From: Comamonadaceae bacterium G21597-S1
GTDB taxonomy: Bacteria > Pseudomonadota > Gammaproteobacteria > Burkholderiales > Burkholderiaceae_C
Reading direction: 5' to 3'
Assembly (NCBI GenBank): GCA_027214345.1
Contig: JAPWHR010000002.1
Span: forward strand, 310,001-374,000
DNA: 64,000 nucleotides
Below the pieces are notes generated by a model that saw only the letters and a program-made list of their open reading frames with translations, ran no database searches and was not told the origin of the DNA. Shown here in pieces: positions 7,871 to 16,237 of the stretch. The position numbers were made by a program, and so were the translations under genes. Position 1 is the stretch's first letter. Every line of letters begins with the position of its first letter.

Positions 7871-8629
7871 TCAGTCTTCCTTGCCGCAGGGCCAGCTCTT
7901 CGGCGCCCGCAGGCCGTCGGGCAGCCGGGTAGCGGCATCGCCGCAGGCCGATTCGAGCTGGCTCGCCGTCAGGCCGAGTACGCCACTGAGATTCACGCCT
8001 TCGATCCTGGTGCGGAAGGTGCGCGCCTGGTGCATGCGGGCACCGTCGAGCCGGGCCTTGGTGAAGTTGGCGCGTGCCAGGTCGGCTCCGCTGAGGTTGG
8101 CACCCTCGAGATTGGCTCCTTCCAGGTTGGCGCGCTGAAACTCGGCCTTGCGCAGGTTGGCCTGCGACAGGTCGGCCGTTGCCAGGTTGGCGCGCGCCAT
8201 CTCCGCCTTGGTCAGGTCGGCACCCGCCAGGATGGCGCCGGTCAGGTTGGCGCGGTAGGCATTGAGCTGAATCAGCTTGGCCCGGCTGAGATCGGCGCCA
8301 CTGAGCCGGACCCGATCGACGCTGGCATGGTTCAGGTCGGCGCCCACCAGCTTGGCACGCTGAAAATCGGTGCCGTTGAAATCGGCACCCCCGAGACGCG
8401 CGCCGGTCAGGTCGACCCCGCGCAACACCAGACGCGGCTTCTCACATTGGGTCCAGTCGACGCCGGGCCCGGGCGGATCGCCGCAGCCGGCCTGCGCAAC
8501 GCCGCCGCATAGACCGGCCAGCACCAGGACGACCACCGCGCCCCGATGCAGTGTGGTCCGCGACCGGTGTCGCTGTGGCCACGCCACGCGACCCGCGAAT
8601 GGGGGGGAGAGACAGGTCCGTTCAGCCAT
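7871..8629 (-). CDS. Exported pentapeptide-repeat protein
   Basis: The start at 8629 gives 252 residues; 8638 is three codons longer. An unusually long basic n-region is followed by a hydrophobic core and a likely signal peptidase I site at VAQA-GC near 46. Residues about 68-215 consist of roughly 30 A(D/N)LxG-type pentapeptides (GADLSRAKL, GANLEGANL and similar), which fold as a right-handed quadrilateral beta helix. A C-terminal cap holds two cysteines. Most characterised repeat proteins (Qnr/MfpA) are cytoplasmic, so periplasmic export is noteworthy. Function is unknown. It is convergent with no gene; the upstream neighbour diverges. Confidence 0.85.
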   Translation of the reverse strand: MAERTCLSPPFAGRVAWPQRHRSRTTLHRGAVVVLVLAGLCGGVAQAGCGDPPGPGVDWTQCEKPRLVLRGVDLTGARLGGADFNGTDFQRAKLVGADLNHASVDRVRLSGADLSRAKLIQLNAYRANLTGAILAGADLTKAEMARANLATADLSQANLRKAEFQRANLEGANLEGANLSGADLARANFTKARLDGARMHQARTFRTRIEGVNLSGVLGLTASQLESACGDAATRLPDGLRAPKSWPCGKED

Positions 8630-8770
8630 GCCGGCCATCTTACCCGCTGCCCTGGCACCGCGCACAAGTCCCTGGCGCGGCATCGGCATTGACGCATCGG
8701 CTGCTGCCCGCGGATACTGGGGTCTCGGTGCGCCGCCCAAGTCCTTGCGCGCCCGCCCTGCCCCTACTCC

Positions 8771-9400
8771 ATGGCCTTGTCTCCCGAACTCACCGAATGG
8801 CGCCGCACGCGGCGTGCGGAACTGCTGAGCCGGCGCATGGCCGTGAATGCGGCGCAACGCACGGCATGGAACACGCAGACCACCGACAGGCTGCTGCAAG
8901 GCTTCACGGTCGAACACGGCCTCGTCGTGGCGGCCTATTGGCCTTTCAAGGGCGAATTCGATCCGCGTTTTGCGCTGCATGCGTGGCGCGCGTGTGGTGC
9001 GCGTTCGGCCCTGCCCGTGGTGGTGGCCAAGGCCACGCCGCTGCAGTTCCGGCTCTGGTGGCCCGGGGTGCGGACATCGGCCGGCGTCTACGGCCTGCCG
9101 GTTCCCGAGGGGGTGGACATCGTGCGGCCCGATGTCGTGTTGATGCCCCCCGTGGGTTTCGATGCGCAGGGGTATCGCCTGGGTTACGGCGGAGGATATT
9201 ACGACCGCACGCTGGCCGCGTTGTCGCCCCGGCCGGTGAAGATCGGTGTGGGCTTCGAACTCTCGCGCATCGAGACCATCCAGCCCCAGGCACACGACAT
9301 CGCGATGGACTACGTCGTAACGCAAGACGGCCTGTGGCGTGTCGACGCCGGCACCATGACTCCGGCCGTCGGACCGATCCCGCTCACAAGACAGACCTGA
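8771..9400 (+). CDS. fau: 5-formyltetrahydrofolate cyclo-ligase
   Basis: The 209-residue enzyme uses ATP to convert 5-formyl-THF to 5,10-methenyl-THF, recycling a folate storage form in the cytoplasm. Diagnostic elements are the basic N-terminal helix (ELTEWRRTRRAELLSRR), VVAAYWPFKGEFD for folate binding and the C-terminal nucleotide loop GYRLGYGGGYYDRTL. The size is typical. There is no clear ribosome-binding site before the ATG. In many proteobacteria 6S RNA precedes this gene, but I could not recognise it in the 132 bases upstream. Confidence 0.93.
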   Translation: MALSPELTEWRRTRRAELLSRRMAVNAAQRTAWNTQTTDRLLQGFTVEHGLVVAAYWPFKGEFDPRFALHAWRACGARSALPVVVAKATPLQFRLWWPGVRTSAGVYGLPVPEGVDIVRPDVVLMPPVGFDAQGYRLGYGGGYYDRTLAALSPRPVKIGVGFELSRIETIQPQAHDIAMDYVVTQDGLWRVDAGTMTPAVGPIPLTRQT

Positions 9401-9505
9401 ACCGCGCCGGCTTTTCCGATACATTCGATGGCATGAGGCATCCGCCGCGGGACGGTTCGGGGTCGTCCCGGCGCCGCGGCCAGGGCCCGACCCGGGAGGC
9501 ATGTC

Positions 9506-10831
9506 ATGGCTTGGATCGACACGTTCGGACGATGGATGCGCATCGTCGCTGTGGGCAGCCTGCCGCTGCTCGCCAGTTGCGGCGGCGGAGGCGGTGGCAG
9601 CATCGTGGGTTTCACGATCTCGGTCACGGTCAATGGCCTGTCCGGCAGCGGACTCGTGTTGCGCGTCAACAGCGTCCAATCGCTGAGTGTCCCGGCCAAT
9701 GGCACGGTCACGTTCGCGTCGCCACTGCCCACGGGCGCGAGTTACGTGGTCACCGTCGCGTCGACTCCATCGACACCGGCCCAGTTCTGCAGCGTGAGCA
9801 ACGGCAGCGGGACGATCGCGAATGCCAACGTCACCAACGTGGCGGTCTCGTGCAGCAACGTGGTCACGGCGGCCTATGTGGTGAACCTGGGCAGCAACAC
9901 GGTCTCGCAGTTCACGGTCGCGGCCGACGGCAACCTCAGCCCCATGACGCCGGCGACGGTGGCCACCGGCAACGACCCCGGCGGCATCGCGCTCGATCCG
10001 CTGGGGCGTTATGCCTATGTCGCGAACGACGACGGCTCCGTGTCCCAGTTCACGATCGCAGCCGACGGGCGGCTGAGCCCGATGTTCCCGGCCGCGGTGC
10101 TGGCCGGATTGAATCCGACCAGCATCACCGTCAGCCCGTCCGGCACCAACGCGTACGTGACGAACGAGGACGGCAGCGTCTCGCAGTTCACGATCGGCGC
10201 CACCGGACAACTCACGGCCATGACACCGGCCAGCGTGCTGGCCGGTCCCTCGCCGGCCTCCGTGGTGATCGACCCGACGGGCCGTTACGCCTATGTCGCG
10301 AACTCGACCGGCAACACGATCTCGCAATACACGCTGGCCGCCGACGGCAGCCTGACGCCGATGGCAATCCCGACGGTGCTGGCCGGGCTGACACCGGTCA
10401 CCGTGGCCGTGGATGCGACCGGGCAATACCTGTATGCGACGAATTTCGACGGCGGCACGGTCTCGAACTACCGCATCGGCGCCGGTGGCGGCCTGGTCGC
10501 CCTTGGCGCGGCGACGGTGGCCGGCATACAGCCGCTCGGCCTGGCCACCCATCCCGACGGACGCAAGGCCTATGTGGCCAACTTCGGCGGCAACGAGATC
10601 GTGTTCATGGACGGATCGGCCAACGGTGCACTGGTGCGCGCCGCCGCGCCGAACAACAGCTTCGTGAGCGGACCGATCGCGCTGGCCGTCGACCGCACCG
10701 GTCGATTCGCCTATGCAAGCTCGTCCAACAACACGGTGCTGCGCTACGCCGTCGATGCCGATGGCAGGCTCACGGCGCCGACGGTGACGGTGGCCGGCGG
10801 CATCTTCCCGGTCGCGATCGCGCTGCGCTGA
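9506..10831 (+). CDS. Beta-propeller lipoprotein of the YncE/lactonase type
   Basis: A GGGAGG precedes the ATG. The N-terminus ends in a lipobox (LLASC, Cys near 28) followed by a glycine run, so the protein is probably lipid-anchored. Residues about 35-120 form a bacterial Ig-like module with two cysteines. From about 125 to the end there are seven near-regular repeats of about 45 residues with the pattern AYVxNxxGxTVSQFTIxADGxLxPMTPAxVxxG. This is a seven-bladed propeller like 6-phosphogluconolactonase/YncE. No catalytic residues were assigned, and such proteins often act as surface binding scaffolds. It stands alone and ends at a hairpin shared with phhA. Confidence 0.83.
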   Translation: MAWIDTFGRWMRIVAVGSLPLLASCGGGGGGSIVGFTISVTVNGLSGSGLVLRVNSVQSLSVPANGTVTFASPLPTGASYVVTVASTPSTPAQFCSVSNGSGTIANANVTNVAVSCSNVVTAAYVVNLGSNTVSQFTVAADGNLSPMTPATVATGNDPGGIALDPLGRYAYVANDDGSVSQFTIAADGRLSPMFPAAVLAGLNPTSITVSPSGTNAYVTNEDGSVSQFTIGATGQLTAMTPASVLAGPSPASVVIDPTGRYAYVANSTGNTISQYTLAADGSLTPMAIPTVLAGLTPVTVAVDATGQYLYATNFDGGTVSNYRIGAGGGLVALGAATVAGIQPLGLATHPDGRKAYVANFGGNEIVFMDGSANGALVRAAAPNNSFVSGPIALAVDRTGRFAYASSSNNTVLRYAVDADGRLTAPTVTVAGGIFPVAIALR

Positions 10832-10833
10832 GA

Positions 10834-10850
10834 CGGCGCGGCCCGCGCCG
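10834..10850. terminator. GC hairpin between convergent genes
   Basis: CGGCGCG, loop GCC and CGCGCCG make a perfect 7-bp stem three bases beyond the propeller-lipoprotein stop and 13 bases from the convergent phhA stop. It has no clear T tract, so a bidirectional terminator is inferred from position and symmetry. Confidence 0.5.
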
Positions 10851-10862
10851 CCGGGTCCCGCG

Positions 10863-11738
10863 TCAGTCGCCGCTGCTGGCGCGACGGTGGTATTGGCCGC
10901 TGCCCCGGTGCAATACGCGGTCCGTGGGCAAGACGTCGCCGGGCTGCAGCTCCGGCAATGCGCCGACTCGCTGGTACACCGGCGCAAAATCGATGTCGGC
11001 CAGCGCAAGCAGGTCTTCGAGCTTGTCCAGCACGAAATACACCTCCTGAAAATCGTCGATGCGGTAGTTCGTGCGCATCACGCGCTCCAGTTCGAAGCCG
11101 ATGCGGTTCGGCGACGGGTCCTCGAGCGCGAACACCGACTCGGTATACGACGATGCAATGCCCGAGCCGTAGATGCGCAGGCCGTCCTTTTGCTGCACCA
11201 GGCCGAACTCCACCGTGTACCAGTACACCCGCGCCAATTGCGGCAACACACCGAGTTGCTGCGCGCGCAAGCCGCCCACGCCATAGGCCTGCACGAAGTC
11301 CGCGATGACCGGGTTCATCAACATGGGCACATGGCCGAACACGTCGTGGAACACGTCGGGTTCTTCCAGGTAGTCGAGTTCGTCAGCCTTGCGGATGAAA
11401 CTGCCGGCCGGGAAACGCCGGTTGGCCAGGTGGTCGAAGAACACCTCGTCGGGCACCAGGCCCGGCACCGCCACGATCTGCCAGCCGGTGTGCTGCGTCA
11501 AGACCTCGCTCAGGCGCCGGAAATCCGGAATCTGGCTGGCGTCGATCGGCAGTTGCTCCATGCCGGCCACGAAGGCATCGCAGGCGCGCCCGGGCAGCAG
11601 CCGCGTCTGGCGCTCGAACAGCGTCTTCCAGACCGCGTGTTCCTGCGCCGTGTATTTTTCCCAGCCCTGGTCGATGGTCCAGTCGGCACGCTCCGGACGG
11701 ATGCCGGCGGCGGCCCCATGTTTCGGCTTGTCCAGCAT
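10863..11738 (-). CDS. phhA: Phenylalanine 4-monooxygenase
   Basis: The enzyme hydroxylates phenylalanine to tyrosine with tetrahydropterin, O2 and non-haem iron. The 291-residue length matches bacterial PhhA. Iron ligands are H131 and H136 in FHDVFGH and the glutamate in YWYTVEFG. The PGLVPDEVFF pterin-pocket segment and ALEDPSPNRI are also present. A strong AAGGAGG lies before the ATG, and the gene is 23 bases behind fahA, at the end of the homogentisate operon, feeding tyrosine into the same pathway. No pterin carbinolamine dehydratase (phhB) is visible here. Confidence 0.96.
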   Translation of the reverse strand: MLDKPKHGAAAGIRPERADWTIDQGWEKYTAQEHAVWKTLFERQTRLLPGRACDAFVAGMEQLPIDASQIPDFRRLSEVLTQHTGWQIVAVPGLVPDEVFFDHLANRRFPAGSFIRKADELDYLEEPDVFHDVFGHVPMLMNPVIADFVQAYGVGGLRAQQLGVLPQLARVYWYTVEFGLVQQKDGLRIYGSGIASSYTESVFALEDPSPNRIGFELERVMRTNYRIDDFQEVYFVLDKLEDLLALADIDFAPVYQRVGALPELQPGDVLPTDRVLHRGSGQYHRRASSGD

Positions 11739-11761
11739 TGCTGCCCTCCTTGCGCGCCGGG

Positions 11762-13036
11762 TCAGGCCACCGGATGCGACGGCATCACCATGCCCCGGCA
11801 TTCGCCGAAACCGATGCGCCGGAACCCGTCGCGCCGGCAATATCCGCGCAGGATGATGCTGTCGCCATCCTGCAGCCAGGTGCGCGACTCGCCGTTGGCA
11901 AATACGATCGGCTTCTTGCCGCCCTGGCTCAGTTCCATCAGCGAGCCGCCCTGCTCGGGCGCCGGGCCGGACAAGGTGCCGGAGCCGAACAGGTCGCCAC
12001 TGGCCAGGTTGCAGCCGTTGACGGTGTGGTGGGCCACCATCTGCGCCACGGTCCAGTAGGCGTCCTTGTAGTTCGATGCCGACAGGCGTTCGCCTTCGAT
12101 GCCGGCCTCGCGCATCTTCGGCGTCTGCAGCCAGACCTCGAGTTCGATGTCGAACGCGCCCTCGGCGCGGTTGGCCGGGCTGTCCAGGTAGGGCAAGGGT
12201 TGCGGGTCGCCTTCGGGCCGGCGGAACGGCGCGCGAAACGGCGCCAGCGCCTCCAGCGTCACCACCCACGGCGACAAGGTGCTGGCGAAGTTCTTGGACA
12301 GGAACGGGCCCAGCGGCTGGTATTCCCAGCCCTGGATGTCGCGCGCGCTCCAGTCGTTGAACAGCGCCAGGCCGAACACATGCTCCTCGGCTCGTTCGAT
12401 GCCGATCGGATCGCCCATGGGGTTGGGCCTGCCGACGATGACGCCGAGTTCGAGTTCGTAGTCGAGCCGTGCGCAGGCGCCGAGCTTCGGGCTGTCGGCG
12501 TCGGGCGCCTTGAGCTGGCCGCGCGGGCGCCGGAACGACGCACCACTGGCGACGATGGACGAGGCCCGGCCGTGGTAACCGATGGGCACCCACTTGTAGT
12601 TGGGCAGCAGCGGGTTGTCGGGACGGAACTGCTTGCCGATCGTGGTCGCGTGGTGCACGCTGGTGTAGAAATCGGTGTAGTCGCGGATCTCGCACGGCAG
12701 GCCGAGCTCGACCTGCGACTGTGCCACCAGCGCGGCCTGCAGCCGCGCCTGTTGCAGGCTGCCGGCGCGCAGACCGTCCGACAAGGCCTTGCGCAAGGCC
12801 AGCCGCTGGTCCTTGCCCGCGCCGATCAGCGCGTTGGCGTCGCCGGATGCCACCAGGCCGGCCTGTTGCAGGTCGACGACCTGGTCGCCGATCGCGACGC
12901 CAGGCTGCCAGGGGCCGTTCGGATCGCGCCGGAACCGGCCCAGCGGCAGGTTCTGGATCGGGAAGTCGGTCGCCGGGTCGTTGGCGGATTCGAGCCAGCT
13001 CTGCAGCGTGGCGTCATGGGTGTCGTCGAGCGTCAT
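11762..13036 (-). CDS. fahA: Fumarylacetoacetase
   Basis: This cytosolic hydrolase cleaves fumarylacetoacetate to fumarate and acetoacetate, the last step of tyrosine degradation. The 424-residue length is standard. The N-terminal SH3-like part is followed by the metal/active-site region [13 protein letters not shown], then [10 protein letters not shown] and [18 protein letters not shown]. The start overlaps the hmgA stop by four bases, giving translational coupling. All catalytic regions appear intact. Confidence 0.96.
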   Translation of the reverse strand: MTLDDTHDATLQSWLESANDPATDFPIQNLPLGRFRRDPNGPWQPGVAIGDQVVDLQQAGLVASGDANALIGAGKDQRLALRKALSDGLRAGSLQQARLQAALVAQSQVELGLPCEIRDYTDFYTSVHHATTIGKQFRPDNPLLPNYKWVPIGYHGRASSIVASGASFRRPRGQLKAPDADSPKLGACARLDYELELGVIVGRPNPMGDPIGIERAEEHVFGLALFNDWSARDIQGWEYQPLGPFLSKNFASTLSPWVVTLEALAPFRAPFRRPEGDPQPLPYLDSPANRAEGAFDIELEVWLQTPKMREAGIEGERLSASNYKDAYWTVAQMVAHHTVNGCNLASGDLFGSGTLSGPAPEQGGSLMELSQGGKKPIVFANGESRTWLQDGDSIILRGYCRRDGFRRIGFGECRGMVMPSHPVA

Positions 13037-14331
13037 TTCGTGTCCGGTGTGAAGTTCTTCTGGATGCCTTGCCAGCAGCGGTAGTAATCCTGCTGCAGCT
13101 GGGGCGACTGCATCGCATGGCGGGTCGGGCGCAGGACGCAACGGGTTTCGAACATGAAGGCCATCGTACCGGTGATCACGTCCGGCCTGGACAGGTCGGC
13201 ATGGCTGGCCTTGTCGAAGGTCGCCGCGTCCGGGCCGTGGCCGCTCATGCTGTTGTGCAGGCTGCTGCCTCCGGGCACGAAACCTTCGGCCTTGGCATCG
13301 TAGGCGCCATGCACCAGGCCCATGAATTCGCTGGCGATGTTGCGGTGGAACCAGGGCGGTCGGAAGGTGTCCTGCATCGCCAGGATGCGCGGCGGGAAGA
13401 TGACGAAGTCGATGCTGCTCACGCCCGGCGTGTCGGAGGCCGCATGCAGCACCAGGAAGATCGACGGATCGGGATGGTCGAAGCTGATCGAGCCGATGGT
13501 GTTGAAACGGCGCAGGTCGTATTTGTACGGCGCGTAGTTGCCGTGCCAGGCGACGACGTCCAGCGGCGAATGGTCCATCTGCGCCGACCACAGGTTGCCC
13601 TGGAACTTGGCCAGCAGCTCGGTCGGCCGCTCGATGTCTTCGTAGGCCGCCACCGGCGTCAGGAAGTCGCGCGCATTGGCCAGGCCGTTGGAGCCGATCG
13701 GTCCCCGGTCGGGCAGGCGGAAGTTGGCGCCGTAGTTCTCGCACACGTAACCGCGCACCGGACCGTCCGGCAGCTCGAGCCGGAACCGCACGCCACGCGG
13801 CATCACGACGATCTCGTGCGGCTCGGCCTCGATGATGCCCATCTCGGTGACGAAACGGTGCCGGCCCTGTTGCGGCACGATCAGCATCTCGCCGTCGGCG
13901 TTGTAGAACACCTTGTCCACCATGCCGGCGTTGGCCGCGTACAGGTGCACGGCCGCGCCGGACTGGCCTTCCGGGCCACCGTGGCCGGCCATCGTCACCA
14001 GGCCCTGGACGAAGTCGGTGGGCTCCGCGGGCTTCGGCAGCGGATCCCAACGCAGCTGGTTCGGCGTCGCCGGCGCGCTGAAGTCGCCGCTGAACAGGCC
14101 GGCGTCGACCTGCTCGAACGGCCGGTGCATGCTGCTCGGACGGATGCGGTACAACCACGAGCGCCGGTTGTCGGCACGCGGCGCGGTGAAGGCCGTGCCC
14201 GACAACTGCTCGGCATACAGGCCGTAGGCGCAGCGCTGCGGCGAATTGCGCCCGACGGGCAAGGCGCCGGGCAGGCATTCGGTCTCGAACTCGTTGCCGA
14301 ACCCGGACTGGTAGGACAGCGTGGTACTCAT
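13033..14331 (-). CDS. hmgA: Homogentisate 1,2-dioxygenase
   Basis: The 432-residue protein opens the homogentisate ring with O2 at a non-haem Fe(II) to form maleylacetoacetate. Typical landmarks are [12 protein letters not shown] at the N-terminus, [11 protein letters not shown], the central [12 protein letters not shown] cupin strand and the iron region [18 protein letters not shown] with its His and Glu ligands. It begins two bases after hppD and overlaps fahA, so the three genes form a tight operon. Confidence 0.97.
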   Translation of the reverse strand: MSTTLSYQSGFGNEFETECLPGALPVGRNSPQRCAYGLYAEQLSGTAFTAPRADNRRSWLYRIRPSSMHRPFEQVDAGLFSGDFSAPATPNQLRWDPLPKPAEPTDFVQGLVTMAGHGGPEGQSGAAVHLYAANAGMVDKVFYNADGEMLIVPQQGRHRFVTEMGIIEAEPHEIVVMPRGVRFRLELPDGPVRGYVCENYGANFRLPDRGPIGSNGLANARDFLTPVAAYEDIERPTELLAKFQGNLWSAQMDHSPLDVVAWHGNYAPYKYDLRRFNTIGSISFDHPDPSIFLVLHAASDTPGVSSIDFVIFPPRILAMQDTFRPPWFHRNIASEFMGLVHGAYDAKAEGFVPGGSSLHNSMSGHGPDAATFDKASHADLSRPDVITGTMAFMFETRCVLRPTRHAMQSPQLQQDYYRCWQGIQKNFTPDTK

Positions 14332-14334
14332 GGC

Positions 14335-15411
14335 TCAGGCCGTCGCGATCACGCCGCGCGCGATCTGGTCGCGCTCGATCGACTCGAACAAGGCCTTGAA
14401 GTTGCCCTCGCCAAAACCGTCGTCGCCCTGGCGCTGGATGAACTCGAAGAACACCGGGCCGAGCAGCGTCTTGGAGAAGATCTGCAGCAACAGGCGCGGC
14501 TTGCCGCCTTCAGTCGTGCCATCGAGCAGGATGCCGCGCGCCTGCAACTCGGGCACCGGCTGGCCGTGGCCTGGCAGCCGCTCCTCGAGCATCTCGTAGT
14601 AGATGTCGTTGGGCGCGGTCATCAGCGGAATGCCGGCCATCTGCAGCTTGTCGACGCTGTCGATCAGGTTGTCGGTCAGCAGCGCGATGTGCTGGATGCC
14701 CTCGCCGTTGAACTGCATCAGGAATTCCTCGATCTGCCCGGAGCCCTTGGCCGACTCCTCGTTCAGCGGAATGCGGATCTTGCCGTCGGGGGCCGTCATC
14801 GCCTTGGAAGTCAGGCCGGTATGCGAGCCCTGGATGTCGAAATACCGGATCTCCTTGAAGTTGAACAGGCGTTCGTAATACTTGGACCAATACGCCATGC
14901 GGCCGCGGTAGACGTTGTGCGTCATGTGGTCGACCACCTTCAGGCCGTGCCCGACCGGATGGCGATCCACACCCTCGATGAAGTCGAAATCGATGTCGTA
15001 GATGGAGCGCCCTTCCTCGAAACGGTCGATCAGGTACAGCGGCGCACCACCGATGCCCTTGATGGCCGGCAGGTTCAGCTCCATCGGGCCGGTGCGCATC
15101 TCCATCGGCTCGGCACCGAGCTCGAGCGCGCGCTCGAACGCGACACGCGAATTCTTCACGCGGAACGCCAGGCCGCAGGCCGACGGCCCATGCTCGGCCG
15201 CAAAATACGAGGCCACGCTGCGCGGCTCCTGGTTGATGATGAAGTTGATGTCGCCCTGGCGGTAGAGCGTCACGTTCTTGGAGCGGTGAATCGCCACCTT
15301 GGTGAAGCCCATCATCTCGAACACCGGTTCGAGCACGTTCGGCGTCGGGGACGCGAACTCGACGAACTCGAATCCCATCAGTCCCATGGGGTTGTCAAAC
15401 AGATCGGCCAT
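14335..15411 (-). CDS. hppD: 4-hydroxyphenylpyruvate dioxygenase
   Basis: The enzyme converts 4-hydroxyphenylpyruvate to homogentisate. The 358-residue length matches bacterial HPPD. The protein is two vicinal-oxygen-chelate halves, and the iron-binding C-terminal half shows [17 protein letters not shown] and the late glutamate in [10 protein letters not shown]. An AGGAG lies 8 bases before the ATG. It is the first gene of the operon; the promoter must lie in the 303-base gap shared with a divergent Lrp-type regulator. The aminotransferase step and maleylacetoacetate isomerase are not in the cluster. Confidence 0.96.
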   Translation of the reverse strand: MADLFDNPMGLMGFEFVEFASPTPNVLEPVFEMMGFTKVAIHRSKNVTLYRQGDINFIINQEPRSVASYFAAEHGPSACGLAFRVKNSRVAFERALELGAEPMEMRTGPMELNLPAIKGIGGAPLYLIDRFEEGRSIYDIDFDFIEGVDRHPVGHGLKVVDHMTHNVYRGRMAYWSKYYERLFNFKEIRYFDIQGSHTGLTSKAMTAPDGKIRIPLNEESAKGSGQIEEFLMQFNGEGIQHIALLTDNLIDSVDKLQMAGIPLMTAPNDIYYEMLEERLPGHGQPVPELQARGILLDGTTEGGKPRLLLQIFSKTLLGPVFFEFIQRQGDDGFGEGNFKALFESIERDQIARGVIATA

Positions 15412-15714
15412 CGTCGTTTCTCCTGGTCATGTCGTAATGCGGGCGCTCGGCAACGCGCGGATGGCTTGCCGTCGTCCGCAGGGGTAGGTCCCATGCTACA
15501 GATTCAGCAGCCATGGGGCAATCGGGGCAATAAATCACCAACTCCATCGGATTCGCGGTCTCCCGGCCTGCCCGTTGCAGCAGCCGCCAGGATCACGCCT
15601 TCACCAATCAGGAAATGGTAGCGGCAGGGCCGCCGAATAGGTTTGCGAAAGTCCCGCATCCACCACACACAGATCAAATAAAATCCCTCAAATGCCCACA
15701 AGCAGGGGAGAAAA
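15412..15714. promoter_or_regulatory. Divergent control region between hppD and the Lrp-type regulator
   Basis: This 303-base gap must hold promoters for both directions. An AT-rich patch at 15671-15690 includes TAAAAT (15679-15684), a possible -10 for the regulator, but no good -35 lies 16-18 bases upstream. AGGAG for hppD and AGGGGAG for the regulator flank the region. I did not find a confident Lrp box, and no open reading frame of note is present. Confidence 0.45.
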
Positions 15715-16188
15715 TTGCAAACGATCGAACTCGACCGCACCGACCTGCGGATGCTGGCCTTCCTGCAGTTGCACGGCCGCGCCTCGAACCTGGAACTGGC
15801 CGAGGCGGTCAACCTGTCGACCTCGCAATGCCACCGCCGCCATCGCCGGCTCGAGGAGATCGGCGTCATCACCGGCTACGAAACCCGCCTGGACGCGATC
15901 CAGCTCGGCCTGGGCGTGACCGCCTTCGTGCATGTGTCGATGGAAAAGGGCCACATGGCCAACCTGCGCAAATTCACCGACGCGATCCGCGCCCTGCCCC
16001 AGGTGCTCGAATGTTTCTCGGTCACCGGCGACTTCGACTACGTGCTCAAGGTCATGGCGCGCGACCTCAAGGCCTTGTCCCAGTTCCTGATGGACACCCT
16101 GATGACCTTGCCCAGCGTGGACAACGTGCGCTCGAGCGTGTGCCTGGACCGGATCAAGAGCACGGGGGCGTTGCCGTTGCCGGGGTGA
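15715..16188 (+). CDS. Lrp/AsnC-family transcriptional regulator
   Basis: The start is a TTG at 15715, placed 4 bases after AGGGGAG; the resulting 157-residue protein starts MQTIELDRTDLRML as expected for the family. The N-terminal winged helix (residues 3-60, LAEAVNLSTSQCHRRHRRLEE) is followed by the RAM ligand-binding domain (about 70-150, CFSVTGDFDYVLKV). It is divergent from hppD and probably senses an aromatic amino acid or intermediate to control the homogentisate operon; this is inferred from position. The TTG codon may keep its level low. Confidence 0.9.
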   Translation: MQTIELDRTDLRMLAFLQLHGRASNLELAEAVNLSTSQCHRRHRRLEEIGVITGYETRLDAIQLGLGVTAFVHVSMEKGHMANLRKFTDAIRALPQVLECFSVTGDFDYVLKVMARDLKALSQFLMDTLMTLPSVDNVRSSVCLDRIKSTGALPLPG

Positions 16189-16237
16189 GGCGCGCGCCAC
16201 GGCGCGGATTCAGAGTCCGGTCATACAAGCATGGACA

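Noticed and set aside
8639-8770. 6S RNA gene upstream of the 5-formyl-THF cyclo-ligase
   Set aside because: The linkage is common in proteobacteria, but the 132-base gap is short and I could not see the long interrupted hairpin or conserved closing stem.
8639-11008. N-terminal extension of the pentapeptide-repeat frame to over 1000 codons
   Set aside because: The extension runs antisense through the cyclo-ligase and propeller genes. A signal peptide near 8629 marks the real start.
14335-14337. Frameshift or gene break between hppD and hmgA
   Set aside because: The two-base spacing is an ordinary operon junction; both proteins are full length.
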